Positions 18,362 to 27,581 of a DNA stretch of 64,000 nucleotides are shown here, piece by piece. The position numbers were made by a program, and so were the translations under genes. The stretch is from NCBI GenBank assembly GCA_963791625.1, contig CAWBTA010000006.1, positions 248,001 through 312,000 on the forward strand, given 5' to 3'. The stretch is from JANMCE01 sp963791625. GTDB lineage: Bacteria > Actinomycetota > Acidimicrobiia > Acidimicrobiales > Ilumatobacteraceae. How positions within the stretch are numbered: the first letter of the stretch is position 1; every line of letters starts with the position of its first letter. The notes beneath the pieces are model-generated. The model saw only the letters and a program-made list of their open reading frames with translations, did no database searches and was not told the origin of the DNA.

Positions 18362-20052
18362 TCCGATTGTTCATACGTGGCGATCTGGCGGCGAGCATCA
18401 CCGAGCTGCGAAGTCATTTCATTATTCTTGTTGGCCAACTCGTTGAGAGCGCTTTCCATTCGTCGGACCTCGGCCGGCTCGATGGCCTCTCTGTGGCGAA
18501 TGTCCAGATCCGCCAGCCGCCTTACTGTGCGTGCCGGCAGCAAGATCGGACCGTCATTCAGCTTTTCAAGAACCATGTCGCGTGCCGTGGTCCAGGTATT
18601 CTGGGCATGCAGGTGGCTGGAACCGTTTGCATCCCAACGTCGGTAGAGCGAGGTGACCTTGCCAACGTCGTGGACCCCTGTGAGGGTTGCCGTCCGCAGG
18701 AGAAGATCCCAGTCCTCTACGACGGGCAGGCGCTCATCAAAGGTAATTCTGAACTCGCGAAGAGTGGCGAGCGGTACCGCAAAGGAGCAGATGGGCGTCT
18801 CGTTGTGGTGGAAATGGACAAGCAGGTCAAATTCGGCCGGGCGATCGACACTGAACCCGGAGTTGGGTGCAAACCCGGGCGACTGAGCACGGCTGCTGAA
18901 CTCTTGGTCCGCCGTCATGGCGCGAACTATTGCTCCGGGTGCCGCGACTGCGCCTGACCGGAATGCCTCTATCCAATCGCCAAAGACGAGGTCGTCGTCA
19001 TCTAGGAAGGCGGCGTAATGCCCACGGGCTAACCTGAGCCCCTCGTTCAGCGGCCGGGTTCTTCCTCCGCCGATGACTTGGTGCACGTGAACGCGGCCAG
19101 CAAACGATTCGTCGAAACCGTTCACCAATTCTTGTGTCTTGTCGACCGAATCGCGATGAGTGGAGTGGACCATCAGGCGGACTTCAAAGTCGGAATCCGA
19201 TTGCGCAGCCAGTGAGGTGAGCGCATCACGAAGCAGCGTTGGCCGCTCTGACTGCGTTCGCATGATGACGGATGCAAACGGCTGGAGTCGATCGACGTCA
19301 TGATTCGAACCGTCGGTGGCCACCGCTGGACGTGCTGTCGGTGCGAGAGCGAAGGCACGCACGAATTGGTTTACGGTCCCGTGATCGTCGGCCTGGGCAC
19401 GAAGTGATCGAAGGTAACCGCCGAGGGGCGTTGTGGGCTCGATGGAGGCAAGGTCGGCGGGGAATGCCTGATCGCTGCGATAGAGGGCGAAGTCATTTCG
19501 CCCAATCTCATGGAACCCCTCGCTCGCGAGGACTGAGCGCAATCGTGTCTCGGTGAAGAAGTTGACGTGGGTGTGATCCAGAAGACCGGTCGGGCGGACG
19601 TCCCAGCGACCAGAGAGCAGCTTGGCAGCCAAATCGGCGTGTGCGACGTTTGGTACGCTTAAGAGCAGCGTGGGGAACGACAGTCGCTGGACGGCCTCGG
19701 CCAATGCGCGCACGAGTTTGATTGGCTCGGGTACGTGCTCCAGCACGTCTGTGAGCAAAATCGCGGAAACCCGTCGGCCGGCTGCCTGATCTATCAAGTA
19801 GTCCGGGATTCCGGCGTGGTTCGACAGGTCGAAGTTGCCGACCACCAAACCACGGGCGCGCAGCCGTTCGGTGGTCTCGGCGTCATTGTCGACCCCAATG
19901 TACGAAAACCCGCGCTCGATGAATGGCTCCGCGAGTGGTGCCGAACCGCAGCCCACATCAAGCACGAGGCCGGGCTCGACGCCGAGCGATTCTGACAGCC
20001 GAACGAGGTGGCCGTACGGGGAATCCCAAGCAAAGGTAAACTCGTAGCTCAT
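18298..20052 (-). CDS. Fused methyltransferase and glycosyltransferase
   Basis: 584 aa protein. Start at ATG 20052 (MSYEFTFAWDSPYGHLV) is taken because the 71 codons upstream look non-coding. Residues about 20-180 are a class I SAM-dependent methyltransferase (LDVGCGSAPL motif I, NFDLSNH, LTDVLEHVPEP). Residues about 255-480 are a GT2 glycosyltransferase (FASVIMRTQ start, FLDDDDLV metal-binding motif, VVEDWDLLLR). A short coiled coil (SALNELANKNNEM) and a basic end (KWWK-like, RKIMIALGRGRR) close it. Such fusions are typical of polymer chain-modification or O-antigen clusters. Divergent from 20211. Confidence 0.85.
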   Translation of the reverse strand: MSYEFTFAWDSPYGHLVRLSESLGVEPGLVLDVGCGSAPLAEPFIERGFSYIGVDNDAETTERLRARGLVVGNFDLSNHAGIPDYLIDQAAGRRVSAILLTDVLEHVPEPIKLVRALAEAVQRLSFPTLLLSVPNVAHADLAAKLLSGRWDVRPTGLLDHTHVNFFTETRLRSVLASEGFHEIGRNDFALYRSDQAFPADLASIEPTTPLGGYLRSLRAQADDHGTVNQFVRAFALAPTARPAVATDGSNHDVDRLQPFASVIMRTQSERPTLLRDALTSLAAQSDSDFEVRLMVHSTHRDSVDKTQELVNGFDESFAGRVHVHQVIGGGRTRPLNEGLRLARGHYAAFLDDDDLVFGDWIEAFRSGAVAAPGAIVRAMTADQEFSSRAQSPGFAPNSGFSVDRPAEFDLLVHFHHNETPICSFAVPLATLREFRITFDERLPVVEDWDLLLRTATLTGVHDVGKVTSLYRRWDANGSSHLHAQNTWTTARDMVLEKLNDGPILLPARTVRRLADLDIRHREAIEPAEVRRMESALNELANKNNEMTSQLGDARRQIATYEQSEWWKITWPLRKIMIALGRGRR

Positions 20053-20210
20053 CCGGTCGTCACGTCCCAGGGGTGCTGCACTTCGGCATTCCGCATTGGT
20101 GCAATCTAACGCCCAGGCCAGAAACACACCGGCTTTCAAACGGACGACTTCAATTGGCTGCTGCGTGCCTATGCACGACCCGAGGGCTGGGCATTCGCTA
20201 GCCTTCGACC

Positions 20211-20660
20211 GTGAATGCGGAGTCCACCCCGGCCGAGGTCGGCATAACACCAAGTGCGGCGACACGCGACTCCACTGGGGCTGAGCACCATTCCTCCGGA
20301 CTGGTCGACTTTCGACTCGGGGTATTCACAATCGGCGCCACTGTATTCCTGCTGTTTGCCGCAGGCGCCGCTTTTGCGGACTTTCATTCGGGGCTGAAGG
20401 CGTCCCGAGGTCCACAGCAGACCGAGTATGAGCGGCTGCGATGCGTTGGAGAGACAGCTCATAGACTCACTGAACGTGGAGTGAGTTACCGCCTTGTCGT
20501 CCCAGAGGGCGATGACTATCTCAGTCAACATCTGACCGCTGCGATCTTTCCGCTCGTCCAACTCACCCAAGATGCCCCCGGGCTGATAAACGTGAGCCAC
20601 GCAACGCCGGAGTCCATCGGAGAACTCTGCGGGGACCTCCTCGTGTTTGTCAGCCCATGA
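20211..20660 (+). CDS. Hypothetical single-span membrane protein
   Basis: 149 aa, with one membrane segment at about residues 37-57 (LGVFTIGATVFLLFAAGAAFA), a polar N-terminus and a roughly 90-residue globular C-terminus containing two cysteines (LRCVGE, GELCGD). Its stop overlaps the start of the GT-C-like gene by four bases (ATGA), so the pair is likely to work together, perhaps as an accessory subunit. Not recognised. Confidence 0.65.
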   Translation: MNAESTPAEVGITPSAATRDSTGAEHHSSGLVDFRLGVFTIGATVFLLFAAGAAFADFHSGLKASRGPQQTEYERLRCVGETAHRLTERGVSYRLVVPEGDDYLSQHLTAAIFPLVQLTQDAPGLINVSHATPESIGELCGDLLVFVSP

Positions 20661-22042
20661 CGCCGGTTCTTGTTTCGTTGGTCTTCGTCTTCGTCGTCGG
20701 CTTTCCGCCCGCGGTTGCTCTCTCCCGGTCCTGGACCTTGGCCGTTCCGTTGTCGGCACCCGTGTCGCTTGTCGTGTGCGGTTGCTCGGCGTTCGTGAGC
20801 GCGGTGTTCGGCCTACCGTTTCTGCCAACTCTGGCTGCGTGTTCCCTGTTCGCCACCGCCTGGTCAGCGTGGTCGGTTTGGCGTGTGGCACCGTCGGGCC
20901 AAGCTTCCAGCGTTCTCCAAGCAGACGGAGCTCTTGCTGGGTTCATCAGCGCTGTGCTTGGTCTTGTTATTCTGTGTTACCGCTCGGCGCCTCCCGGTGC
21001 TTGGGACGCCAACGTCATCTGGTGGTTTCACGCGTCCTCGTTTGAGGCCGGGGGAGTAGTCGCTCGTTCGGCAATGAAGAATCCACTTTTTCTTTACAGC
21101 CAGCCCGACTACCCACCCGGAGATCCGGCGGTCATCGCTGGCATCTGGCGACTCACCGGATCACGTGACCTGCACTACGCACAAGCGGCCACGTCGATTC
21201 TGACGGCCTTGACCGTCGCCACTCTTTTGGTGCAGCTGAGTCGTCGCTGGGTTCGTCATCTCGCTGTCGTACTCGTCGCCGGGCTGCTCACGGTGGCGGC
21301 TCTCCACCTCGGGAACGGGTTTGCTTCACACGGCTACGTGGACCTGCTCGCGGCAAGCCTCCTGACGGCAGCATTTGTGACGCTCTACGACGACTCGCAG
21401 TTTCATCGATCATCGCCTGTCGGCGTGCTGCTTCTTGCCGCTGCCACTCTTACAAAGGGTGAGGGCCTGCTCTTCGGCGCGGCCGGCTTACTAGCCATCG
21501 CGATTCTGGGACCGCCCCGGCGACGCGTTCGGTTTCTTCTTCGCTCGGCTGTCGGACTTGTGCCTGGCCTGCTTTGGGCCGGTTTTGCCCGGATGATGAA
21601 CCCAAACGTCGGTCGTTCTGTCGAGGTGGTCGGGTTCGTCCGACTGGCTCTGCTGCGCCCACGTGAGCGGCACCGTTTCGGGTATGCCTTTCCAAAAGTG
21701 CTCGCCTCGATCTCGTGGTACGCGATAGGGGCTTTCGTCATAACTCTTGCGCTGCTCGCCCTGACTCGGCGACGGCCCCGCTCCCTGGGCCTTTGCCTTT
21801 TTCTCCCCGCCCTCGGAGTTATTATGACTCTCTTGGTCGTGTGCGTTTATGCGGTTGGCCCGTTTGAAGTCTCGTGGTGGCTTGCCACCTCGTTGAGTCG
21901 CGTCGTGAGCCTGCCGAGTTTACTTTTTCTGATGACTCCGGCGGTCGCGTTGCTCGACGCCCATGTGCCTCGAGGGCACACTGATGCCCGCACTGCCAGA
22001 GAAGGGCAGGCTGACTCACCGCTGGAAGATGTCCCCGCGTAG
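20657..22042 (+). CDS. Polytopic membrane protein, probable GT-C glycosyltransferase
   Basis: 461 aa with about eleven hydrophobic segments. The extracytoplasmic loop after the second to third helices contains GAWDANVIWWFHA and PDYPPGDPAVIAGIW, the kind of aspartate-bearing loop seen in GT-C (GT39-like) enzymes that use polyprenyl-phosphate sugars. The ATG overlaps the previous stop. The C-terminal 30 residues are polar. Assignment to GT-C rests on topology and this loop, not a strong signature. Confidence 0.65.
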   Translation: MTPVLVSLVFVFVVGFPPAVALSRSWTLAVPLSAPVSLVVCGCSAFVSAVFGLPFLPTLAACSLFATAWSAWSVWRVAPSGQASSVLQADGALAGFISAVLGLVILCYRSAPPGAWDANVIWWFHASSFEAGGVVARSAMKNPLFLYSQPDYPPGDPAVIAGIWRLTGSRDLHYAQAATSILTALTVATLLVQLSRRWVRHLAVVLVAGLLTVAALHLGNGFASHGYVDLLAASLLTAAFVTLYDDSQFHRSSPVGVLLLAAATLTKGEGLLFGAAGLLAIAILGPPRRRVRFLLRSAVGLVPGLLWAGFARMMNPNVGRSVEVVGFVRLALLRPRERHRFGYAFPKVLASISWYAIGAFVITLALLALTRRRPRSLGLCLFLPALGVIMTLLVVCVYAVGPFEVSWWLATSLSRVVSLPSLLFLMTPAVALLDAHVPRGHTDARTAREGQADSPLEDVPA

Positions 22043-22074
22043 AAGTCGTCGCCTGGATGACATAAACGCAATCT

Positions 22075-22103
22075 GGCCCGCCGAGCAAGATGCTCGGTGG
22101 GCC
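22075..22103 (+). terminator. Strong hairpin after the GT-C-like gene
   Basis: 13-base stem (GGCCCGCCGAGCA / TGCTCGGTGGGCC, one G-T pair) with a 3-base AGA loop, 32 bases after the stop of 20657-22042. No T-run follows, so it may be a rho-independent-like terminator lacking its U-tract, or an mRNA-stabilising hairpin. Confidence 0.5.
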
Positions 22104-22127
22104 GCCCCGGATCGGTCATAATTAGGG

Positions 22128-23204
22128 ATGCACTTGCGGAACAACCAAAGACTTCGAGCACTCAGCCGCCTGATACCTCCGATGTCGCTCTATGAGCGTC
22201 GGATTGCCGATCTAACAGGCGTAGTTCAGCGGTGCGCCGCGGAGACCGAAGCGCTACGGCTCGAAAACCAGGCGCTCACGGAGGCCGAAGCACTTCGGCT
22301 CGAAGATGAGACGGTTGCCGCCGCCATCGAACCCTCGCCGGACGTGGCGCATGCGAACGCCGATCTCTTTGTTCCGGTCGGGCATTTCTACTCGCCAATA
22401 CCGGCAGTGGGCGAAGTGTCACAAGATCGTGTGCGAATTTTCGAGCGTGACCCTGCCTTGATTCCCGGCATCGATCTTCGGCTCGACCAGCAGTGGGTTT
22501 TTGCCGATTCCCTGCAGACCTACGTAGCGGACTCATCGCTCGCCCGGACCGAGACCGAGGCTCAATCGCTTGGTCGGCGTTACTGGACCGACAATCCCGC
22601 CTACGCCGTGGGTGACGGCCTGTTCCTGAGTCTGATGCTGCAATCGCTCCGACCGAAGCAGATGGTCGAGCTTGGCTGCGGCTTCTCGTCGGCTTGCACG
22701 CTCGACAGCCGTGATCGCTGGCTCGACGGGGAGCCGAATCTCGTCTTCGTCGACCCCTATCCGCAGCTCCTGCGGTCGCTGCTTCGGACATCGGACCTAG
22801 CGACGGTGGAAATTCTTGGCTGCCGAAGCCAGGACCTGCCACTTGACTACGCCAGAAGGCTTCGGCCGGATGACGTGCTGTTCGTTGACTCCACCCATAT
22901 CTCGAAGACAGGGAGCGATGTCAACGCCGTGTTGTTCGACATACTTCCGGTCCTTGCACCCGGAGTGATTGTCCATATTCACGATATGTTCCCCGGATTC
23001 GAGTACCCGGAGGGATGGGTCATGGAAGGCCGGGCGTGGAATGAACTTTACGCTGTGCGGGCATTCCTTCAGTTCAATTCGGATTTTGAGATCCTCTTTT
23101 GGCCGTCTCTTCTCGCCAAGCTGGACCCAGCGCGCATGTTCGGGTTGTTCCCAACCGCGCAGGAAAACGTGGGTGGAGCGCTCTGGCTTCGGCGCCGAGG
23201 TTGA
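22128..23204 (+). CDS. Class I SAM-dependent methyltransferase with N-terminal coiled coil
   Basis: 358 aa. Residues about 20-65 form a short coiled coil with a repeated EALRLE unit. The catalytic part has QMVELGCGFSSACTLDS (motif I, about residues 178-195), VFVDPYP and DVLFVDSTHISKTGSDVN, where a His/Asp-rich strand follows motif III, and VIVHIHDMFPGFEYP. These are marks of the cephalosporin-hydroxylase / sugar-methyltransferase-like group seen in polysaccharide clusters. Its target is probably a sugar of the surface glycan. Confidence 0.78.
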   Translation: MHLRNNQRLRALSRLIPPMSLYERRIADLTGVVQRCAAETEALRLENQALTEAEALRLEDETVAAAIEPSPDVAHANADLFVPVGHFYSPIPAVGEVSQDRVRIFERDPALIPGIDLRLDQQWVFADSLQTYVADSSLARTETEAQSLGRRYWTDNPAYAVGDGLFLSLMLQSLRPKQMVELGCGFSSACTLDSRDRWLDGEPNLVFVDPYPQLLRSLLRTSDLATVEILGCRSQDLPLDYARRLRPDDVLFVDSTHISKTGSDVNAVLFDILPVLAPGVIVHIHDMFPGFEYPEGWVMEGRAWNELYAVRAFLQFNSDFEILFWPSLLAKLDPARMFGLFPTAQENVGGALWLRRRG

Positions 23205-23315
23205 TGGCTCGATCTTAGCGTTTGTTGGTCCAATCTGTTCGCTTCGGCCCGTTGCGGTTGGCGAGGAGAGTGAGATACTGACCCGTACGGTCGAATGCAG
23301 ACGGAGGCAGTCGAA

Positions 23316-24575
23316 ATGATGAGGCGTTTTTCTTATCGTGTGAAGTCCGTTGCGGCGGTCGTTGTGGTGAGTTTGTTGACGGTGGCGAACGTTGCTGTTC
23401 AGTCGGTCCCCGCTGCGGCGTTGGCGCCGGTGGTGGCTCCAGCGATCGCGCTCGGTCGTCACCACGGGTGCATGCTGGTTCCGGACGGAACGGTGCGTTG
23501 CTGGGGCGCGGACAGTGCAAACGCTGCGGGTGAACTTGGTAACGACCACGGGTACTTTGCCTCGCTCGCGCCGGGCGAAGCAACGGTGCGAGTGGTCGGT
23601 TTGACGGGCGCGACGGCGATTGCGGCGGGCGGGTCGCAAACGTGTGTGATTGTTGCTGATTCGTCGGTGCAGTGTTGGGGCGCAAATGATTTCGGTCAGC
23701 TCGGTGACGGGACAAAGATCAATCGGGCGACGCCAGTGGCGGTGGTCGGTTTGACCGCGGTGACGTCGATTTCAGTGGGGTTTCGTCATGCCTGTGCTGT
23801 TGTCGCGAACAGTGCGGTGAAGTGTTGGGGAGCTGGCCCGTTGGGCGATGGAACGACGGCTGATTCCGCGGTGCCGGTCGCCGTACCGGCGATCACCGGT
23901 GTCACGTCGTTGACTGCCGGTCCTGGTGGGACGTGTGTGGTTGTTGGTGGTTTGGTGAAGTGTTGGGGGCAAGTGGCAGGTGCCGGCGCCGTGTTGGTCC
24001 CAAGTATTGTTGGTGGGCTGAGCGATGCGAAGCAGATTGGCCTTGGGTCGGATTTCGCGTGCGTGCTCACGAACGTTGGCAAGGTCAGTTGCTGGGGTAG
24101 TAACGGCTACGGGCAGCTTGGCGATGGCTCCTCCAGCCCTTCTTTACTGGTCCCTGTGCCGATCGCTGGCGCGCCGGATGTGGTGTCGTTGGCTGCTGAT
24201 TGGTTCCATGCGTGCGCTCTATCGACATCGGGTGCGGTGCGATGCTGGGGTTTTCTTCCTAAGGTATTGGTGGGTGGGGCCGGTAACGACCCGGTGGAAG
24301 TGAGTCATGTCGCGGCCGCGACGGCGGTAGCGGTTGGCGGAGACCGCTCATGCTTTTTGGTTGGCACTGGTCGGGTGCTGTGTGGTTGTGGCGTTTGGTC
24401 TCGGTGGTGTGAGGTGCTCGAGGGGCTTGGTGGCGTTGCGGTTGTAGAACACTCGATGATTCGACAGGTAGGCGTGTGCTTCGGCCGGGTTCGGAACGGT
24501 GCTGCCGCGGATCATGCGATCTCGACTTCGAGGCGTGCCAGACGATCGATGGCTGCGTTATCGACGCGTGACTGA
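23316..24575 (+). CDS. Secreted RCC1-repeat protein, disrupted at its 3' end
   Basis: Exported beta-propeller of RCC1 type. The ATG at 23316 follows GGAGG with an 8-base spacer, and the signal peptide runs to about PAAALA. Six to seven RCC1 blades follow, each with a C-x(n)-G-x-VxCWG strand (e.g. VRCWGAD, VQCWGAND, VKCWGAG, VSCWGSN, VRCWGF). The last blade reaches CFLVGTGRVLC at 24383. In the related copy at 26990-27050 that point is followed within 11 residues by GLPQSGFVAV. Here the frame instead enters unrelated sequence and stops at 24575. The rest of the protein is found at 25149-26405 in the same phase, so the gene appears split by an insertion. Confidence 0.8.
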   Translation: MMRRFSYRVKSVAAVVVVSLLTVANVAVQSVPAAALAPVVAPAIALGRHHGCMLVPDGTVRCWGADSANAAGELGNDHGYFASLAPGEATVRVVGLTGATAIAAGGSQTCVIVADSSVQCWGANDFGQLGDGTKINRATPVAVVGLTAVTSISVGFRHACAVVANSAVKCWGAGPLGDGTTADSAVPVAVPAITGVTSLTAGPGGTCVVVGGLVKCWGQVAGAGAVLVPSIVGGLSDAKQIGLGSDFACVLTNVGKVSCWGSNGYGQLGDGSSSPSLLVPVPIAGAPDVVSLAADWFHACALSTSGAVRCWGFLPKVLVGGAGNDPVEVSHVAAATAVAVGGDRSCFLVGTGRVLCGCGVWSRWCEVLEGLGGVAVVEHSMIRQVGVCFGRVRNGAAADHAISTSRRARRSMAALSTRD

Positions 24576-25148
24576 CGAAGTCGGACGTTGGCGTTGGCGG
24601 TGACGGCGAAGTCGTCAGAGTGTAGGGAGGTGACGGCTGATGAGAGTGGTCGGGTGGGTAGAGCGAGCGACGTCGACGGAACGAGCGGTGGGGTCGGGTG
24701 AAACGAGGTGAGAAGAGACGCGGAGGCGAGGAAGTGCGGTGGGACGGTGAACAGCGAAGTGGGGGGCAGAAGGGAAGGGGGGGCGGGGGTGAGAGGCGGG
24801 GGGGGGGGCGGAGAGCACGAGGGGAGGGACGACGAGAAGCGGGAGCGAGGAAAGGAGGAAGAAGAAGAAGACGGGCGGGGGAGGCGGCGGGGAAGGTAAA
24901 ACGAGAGGGGCACAACAGGGCAAGCGAGAGAACGAGAGGTGGAGAAGCGAGCGGAACGCACGTCTTGGGGAAAAGCGGCTGCCGGCAGATTGTGTGCGGA
25001 GCTGATAACGTAAGCAGGAGTGTTGTTGGATGCTAAGCAGAGGATGAGTGCGGATTTGTTCGGGGTTACGCAAGTTCACAACGTGCTCATTGATCGATAA
25101 CGACTGGGCGATCGGGATCGATCGACGGATAAAGTTAGGTAGAGGAAT
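24387..25148. other. Unrelated, partly purine-rich insertion splitting the RCC1/beta-repeat gene
   Basis: About 760 bases with no counterpart in the nearby duplicate. The first 230 bases carry short minus-strand frames (one ending DNAAIDRLARLEVEIA, then MIRGSTVPNPAEAHAYLSN) that look coding but match nothing I recognise. From about 24690 to 24970 the plus strand is almost only G and A with G-runs up to 11 bases and no coding character. It ends with ordinary-looking sequence before 25149. Options: a real insertion, a decayed element, or an assembly artefact. Confidence 0.55.
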
Positions 25149-26405
25149 GTGGATATTGTGAGGAGTTGCGATGGCCTGCCTGCGTCTGGAATGGGGATTG
25201 AGGGAAGGCCGGTCGAGGGTCTTCCTCAGACCGGCTTCGTTGCGGTTTCGCCGGCGCGGCTAGCGGATTCACGGCCTGTCTCCGGCACGGTTGATGGGCT
25301 TGATGCGTCGTTCGGAAAAATCGGTCCGGCTGCGGCGCGCGAAGTCATTGTTCTCGGCCGGGGCGGTGTTGATTTTACGGCTACCGGCGTGGCGGTCAAC
25401 GTGACCGTTGTCGATCCGGTCGGCCCGGGGTTTCTCACCATCTGGGCCTGCACGACGCGAGATGGCCAGTCGGTGGCTCGCCCGAATGTGTCGAACCTGA
25501 ACTTCCGGGTAGCCCAGACGATCGCAAATGCCGCGGTCGTCCAACTTGGCGCAACCGGAGAAGTGTGTCTCTATGCCAGTGAGTCAACGCATATCATCGT
25601 TGACGTCACCGGGTTCTTCGTGAGCGGCGTGATAGACCGACCTGAGCGCCTCTTCGACACCCGTGACTTAGTGGCTCCCGACGACTTCTCCCTAGCGGAC
25701 CGAGGGCACCCTCGAGCAGCCGAATCGACTACCTACTTTAGCACTGGGTGGCAGGGAAAAGACCGATACGGGTGGAATGCAATATCGGTGCTCAACGTGA
25801 CCGTCGTCGACCCTGTCGCCGACGGGTTCGTGACTGTGTGGCCATGCTACGAACCCCGTCCGACGGCATCCTCGCTGAACTACGCTGCTGGCGAGACGAT
25901 TGCCGCGATGGTCGTTACAGTGTCGACCATAGCGGCTGGCAACATTTGTTTCTACACGAGCGCTGGGACCCATCTCGTCGCAGATTTGCAGATGAATGTT
26001 CGGAACGGCCCACCTTGGGAAAACCCATTGCATACAGTTGTTGCCCCGGCACGGTTGATTGATTCTCGGCCGGGGACGTCGACGGTCGACGGCTTGCAGG
26101 CCGGGGTGGGTGAGGTGTCGGCGGGTTCGACGACTCGGGTACATTTTGCTGGTCGTGGTGGCGTCGAACCGACGGCTACTGCTGTGATGCTGAGCGTCGC
26201 GGCGGTAAGTGCCCGGGCAGCCGGTTTCTTGACGGTGTGGTCGTGCGGGTCGAATCGACCGACTGCGTCGAACGTCAATTTCGTTGCTGGGCAGACGATC
26301 GCGAACGCTGTCATGGTCGGGCTCGATGCGACTGGTGATGTGTGCGTGTTCAACTCTGCGGCGACGCATCTCCTCGCCGACGTGACCGGGTACGAGAGGC
26401 TGTGA
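25149..26405 (+). CDS. Beta-repeat C-terminal part of the split RCC1 protein
   Basis: 418 aa without a signal peptide, made of three related modules of about 125 aa: residues about 22-150, 155-285 and 295-418. Each has an (A)RLADSRP or RLIDSRP start, a GRGGV turn, a VDPVGPGFLTIWAC or GFLTVWSC strand, NLNFRVAQTIANA-like and CLYASESTHIIVDVTGFF-like strands. Module 2 is the most divergent. Because the start is a GTG with no export signal, and the related copy joins RCC1 blades directly to the first module, this is best read as the separated 3' half of the gene at 23316. Confidence 0.7.
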   Translation: MDIVRSCDGLPASGMGIEGRPVEGLPQTGFVAVSPARLADSRPVSGTVDGLDASFGKIGPAAAREVIVLGRGGVDFTATGVAVNVTVVDPVGPGFLTIWACTTRDGQSVARPNVSNLNFRVAQTIANAAVVQLGATGEVCLYASESTHIIVDVTGFFVSGVIDRPERLFDTRDLVAPDDFSLADRGHPRAAESTTYFSTGWQGKDRYGWNAISVLNVTVVDPVADGFVTVWPCYEPRPTASSLNYAAGETIAAMVVTVSTIAAGNICFYTSAGTHLVADLQMNVRNGPPWENPLHTVVAPARLIDSRPGTSTVDGLQAGVGEVSAGSTTRVHFAGRGGVEPTATAVMLSVAAVSARAAGFLTVWSCGSNRPTASNVNFVAGQTIANAVMVGLDATGDVCVFNSAATHLLADVTGYERL

Positions 26406-26443
26406 GTGCTTCGGCGGTGTGTCGCTAGGGCATCACGGAGGCG

Positions 26444-27517
26444 ATGCGGTCGGCAACGGTGTGTCGGATTGTCGCGTGGTTCCGTGGTGCCGGTGCCGGT
26501 GTCGGTTTTGGGTTGACGGGTGTGACGTTCTTGACCGCGGGCCCGTATGGAACGTGTGCCGTGGTTGGTGGGCTGGCGAAGTGTTGGGGCGAGGTTGCCA
26601 ATGTGTACGCCAACCTGGTCCCGACGGTTGTTCGCGGGCTGAGTGATGTAAAGCAGGTCGGCCTCGGGTACGACTTCGCTTGTGTGCTCACGAATGTTGG
26701 CCAGGTGAGCTGCTGGGGTAGCGGTAATCTTTACGGCCAGCTTGGCGGAGCTTCGTCCGCTCCTTCGACGGTCCCGGTGCCCGCCGTTCCCGTCGGACGT
26801 GGCGTCGTTGGCTGCCGAAAATTTTCATGCATGCGCGGTCTCGAGGTCGGGCACGGCGCGATGCTGGGGTTATGTGCCCGGTAATTGCGCCGAGCGCAGG
26901 TAAGAAACCGGTCGGAGTGGGCCATGTTGCCGAGGCGACCGCGGTTGCTGCCGGTGGTGACGATTCGTGTCTCCTTATCGGCACGGGCCTGGTGTTGTGT
27001 GGCGGTGCAGTGGCGTATCCAGTAGGAGGGCTGCCCCAGTCAGGTTTCGTCGCAGTTACACCGGCTCGTCTCGCTGATTCGCGGCCTGATTCTGGCACCG
27101 TGGATGGGCTTGACTCTTCGTTCGGGAAAATCGGCCCGGCCGCCGTGCGCGAGATAACGGTCCTCCGGCGGGGAGGCGTCGATCTGACGGCTACCTCCGT
27201 GTCGCTCAACATCACTGTTGTCGACCCGGCCGGAGCGGGATTCCTCACCGCCTGGCCAAGCTGGTCGTGGTGGTGTTGAGCCAGCTGCTACCGCTGCGGT
27301 GTTGAGTGTCGCAGCGGTAAGCGCCCGGGCCGTCGGTTTCCTGACGGTTTGGCCGTGCGGGTCGAACCGACCGACCGCTTCGAACGTCAATTTCGTAGCC
27401 GGGCAGACCATCGCGAACGCGGTCATGATCGGGCTCGATGCCACCGGTGACGTGTGCCTGTTCAACTCCGCGGCGACACATCTCCTGGTCGACGTGACCG
27501 GTTACGAAAGGTCGTAA
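26444..27517 (+). pseudogene. Degenerate partial copy of the RCC1/beta-repeat gene
   Basis: Starts abruptly within the RCC1 part (GPYGTCAVVGGLAKCWGEV, matching 23925-23960 of the first copy), with no signal peptide. It shifts frame near 26780-26880, continues through HVAEATAVAAGGDDSCLLIGTG and the first beta module (GLPQSGFVAVTPARLADSRP). At about 27245-27280 it jumps, again with a frame change, to the second half of the third module, ending VDVTGYERS exactly like the end of 25149-26405. Internal recombination between similar modules plus frameshifts explains it. Confidence 0.75.
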
Positions 27518-27581
27518 GCGCTTCTGCGGCTTTCCACTTGCCCGGAGCCGCTGAGGGGTTTGCGTTACGATCGCTGCCACC

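Noticed and set aside
24720..24960. Regulatory G-quadruplex or CRISPR-like repeat.
   Set aside because: No regular repeat-spacer spacing; quality problems or a chimeric join explain the purine run better.
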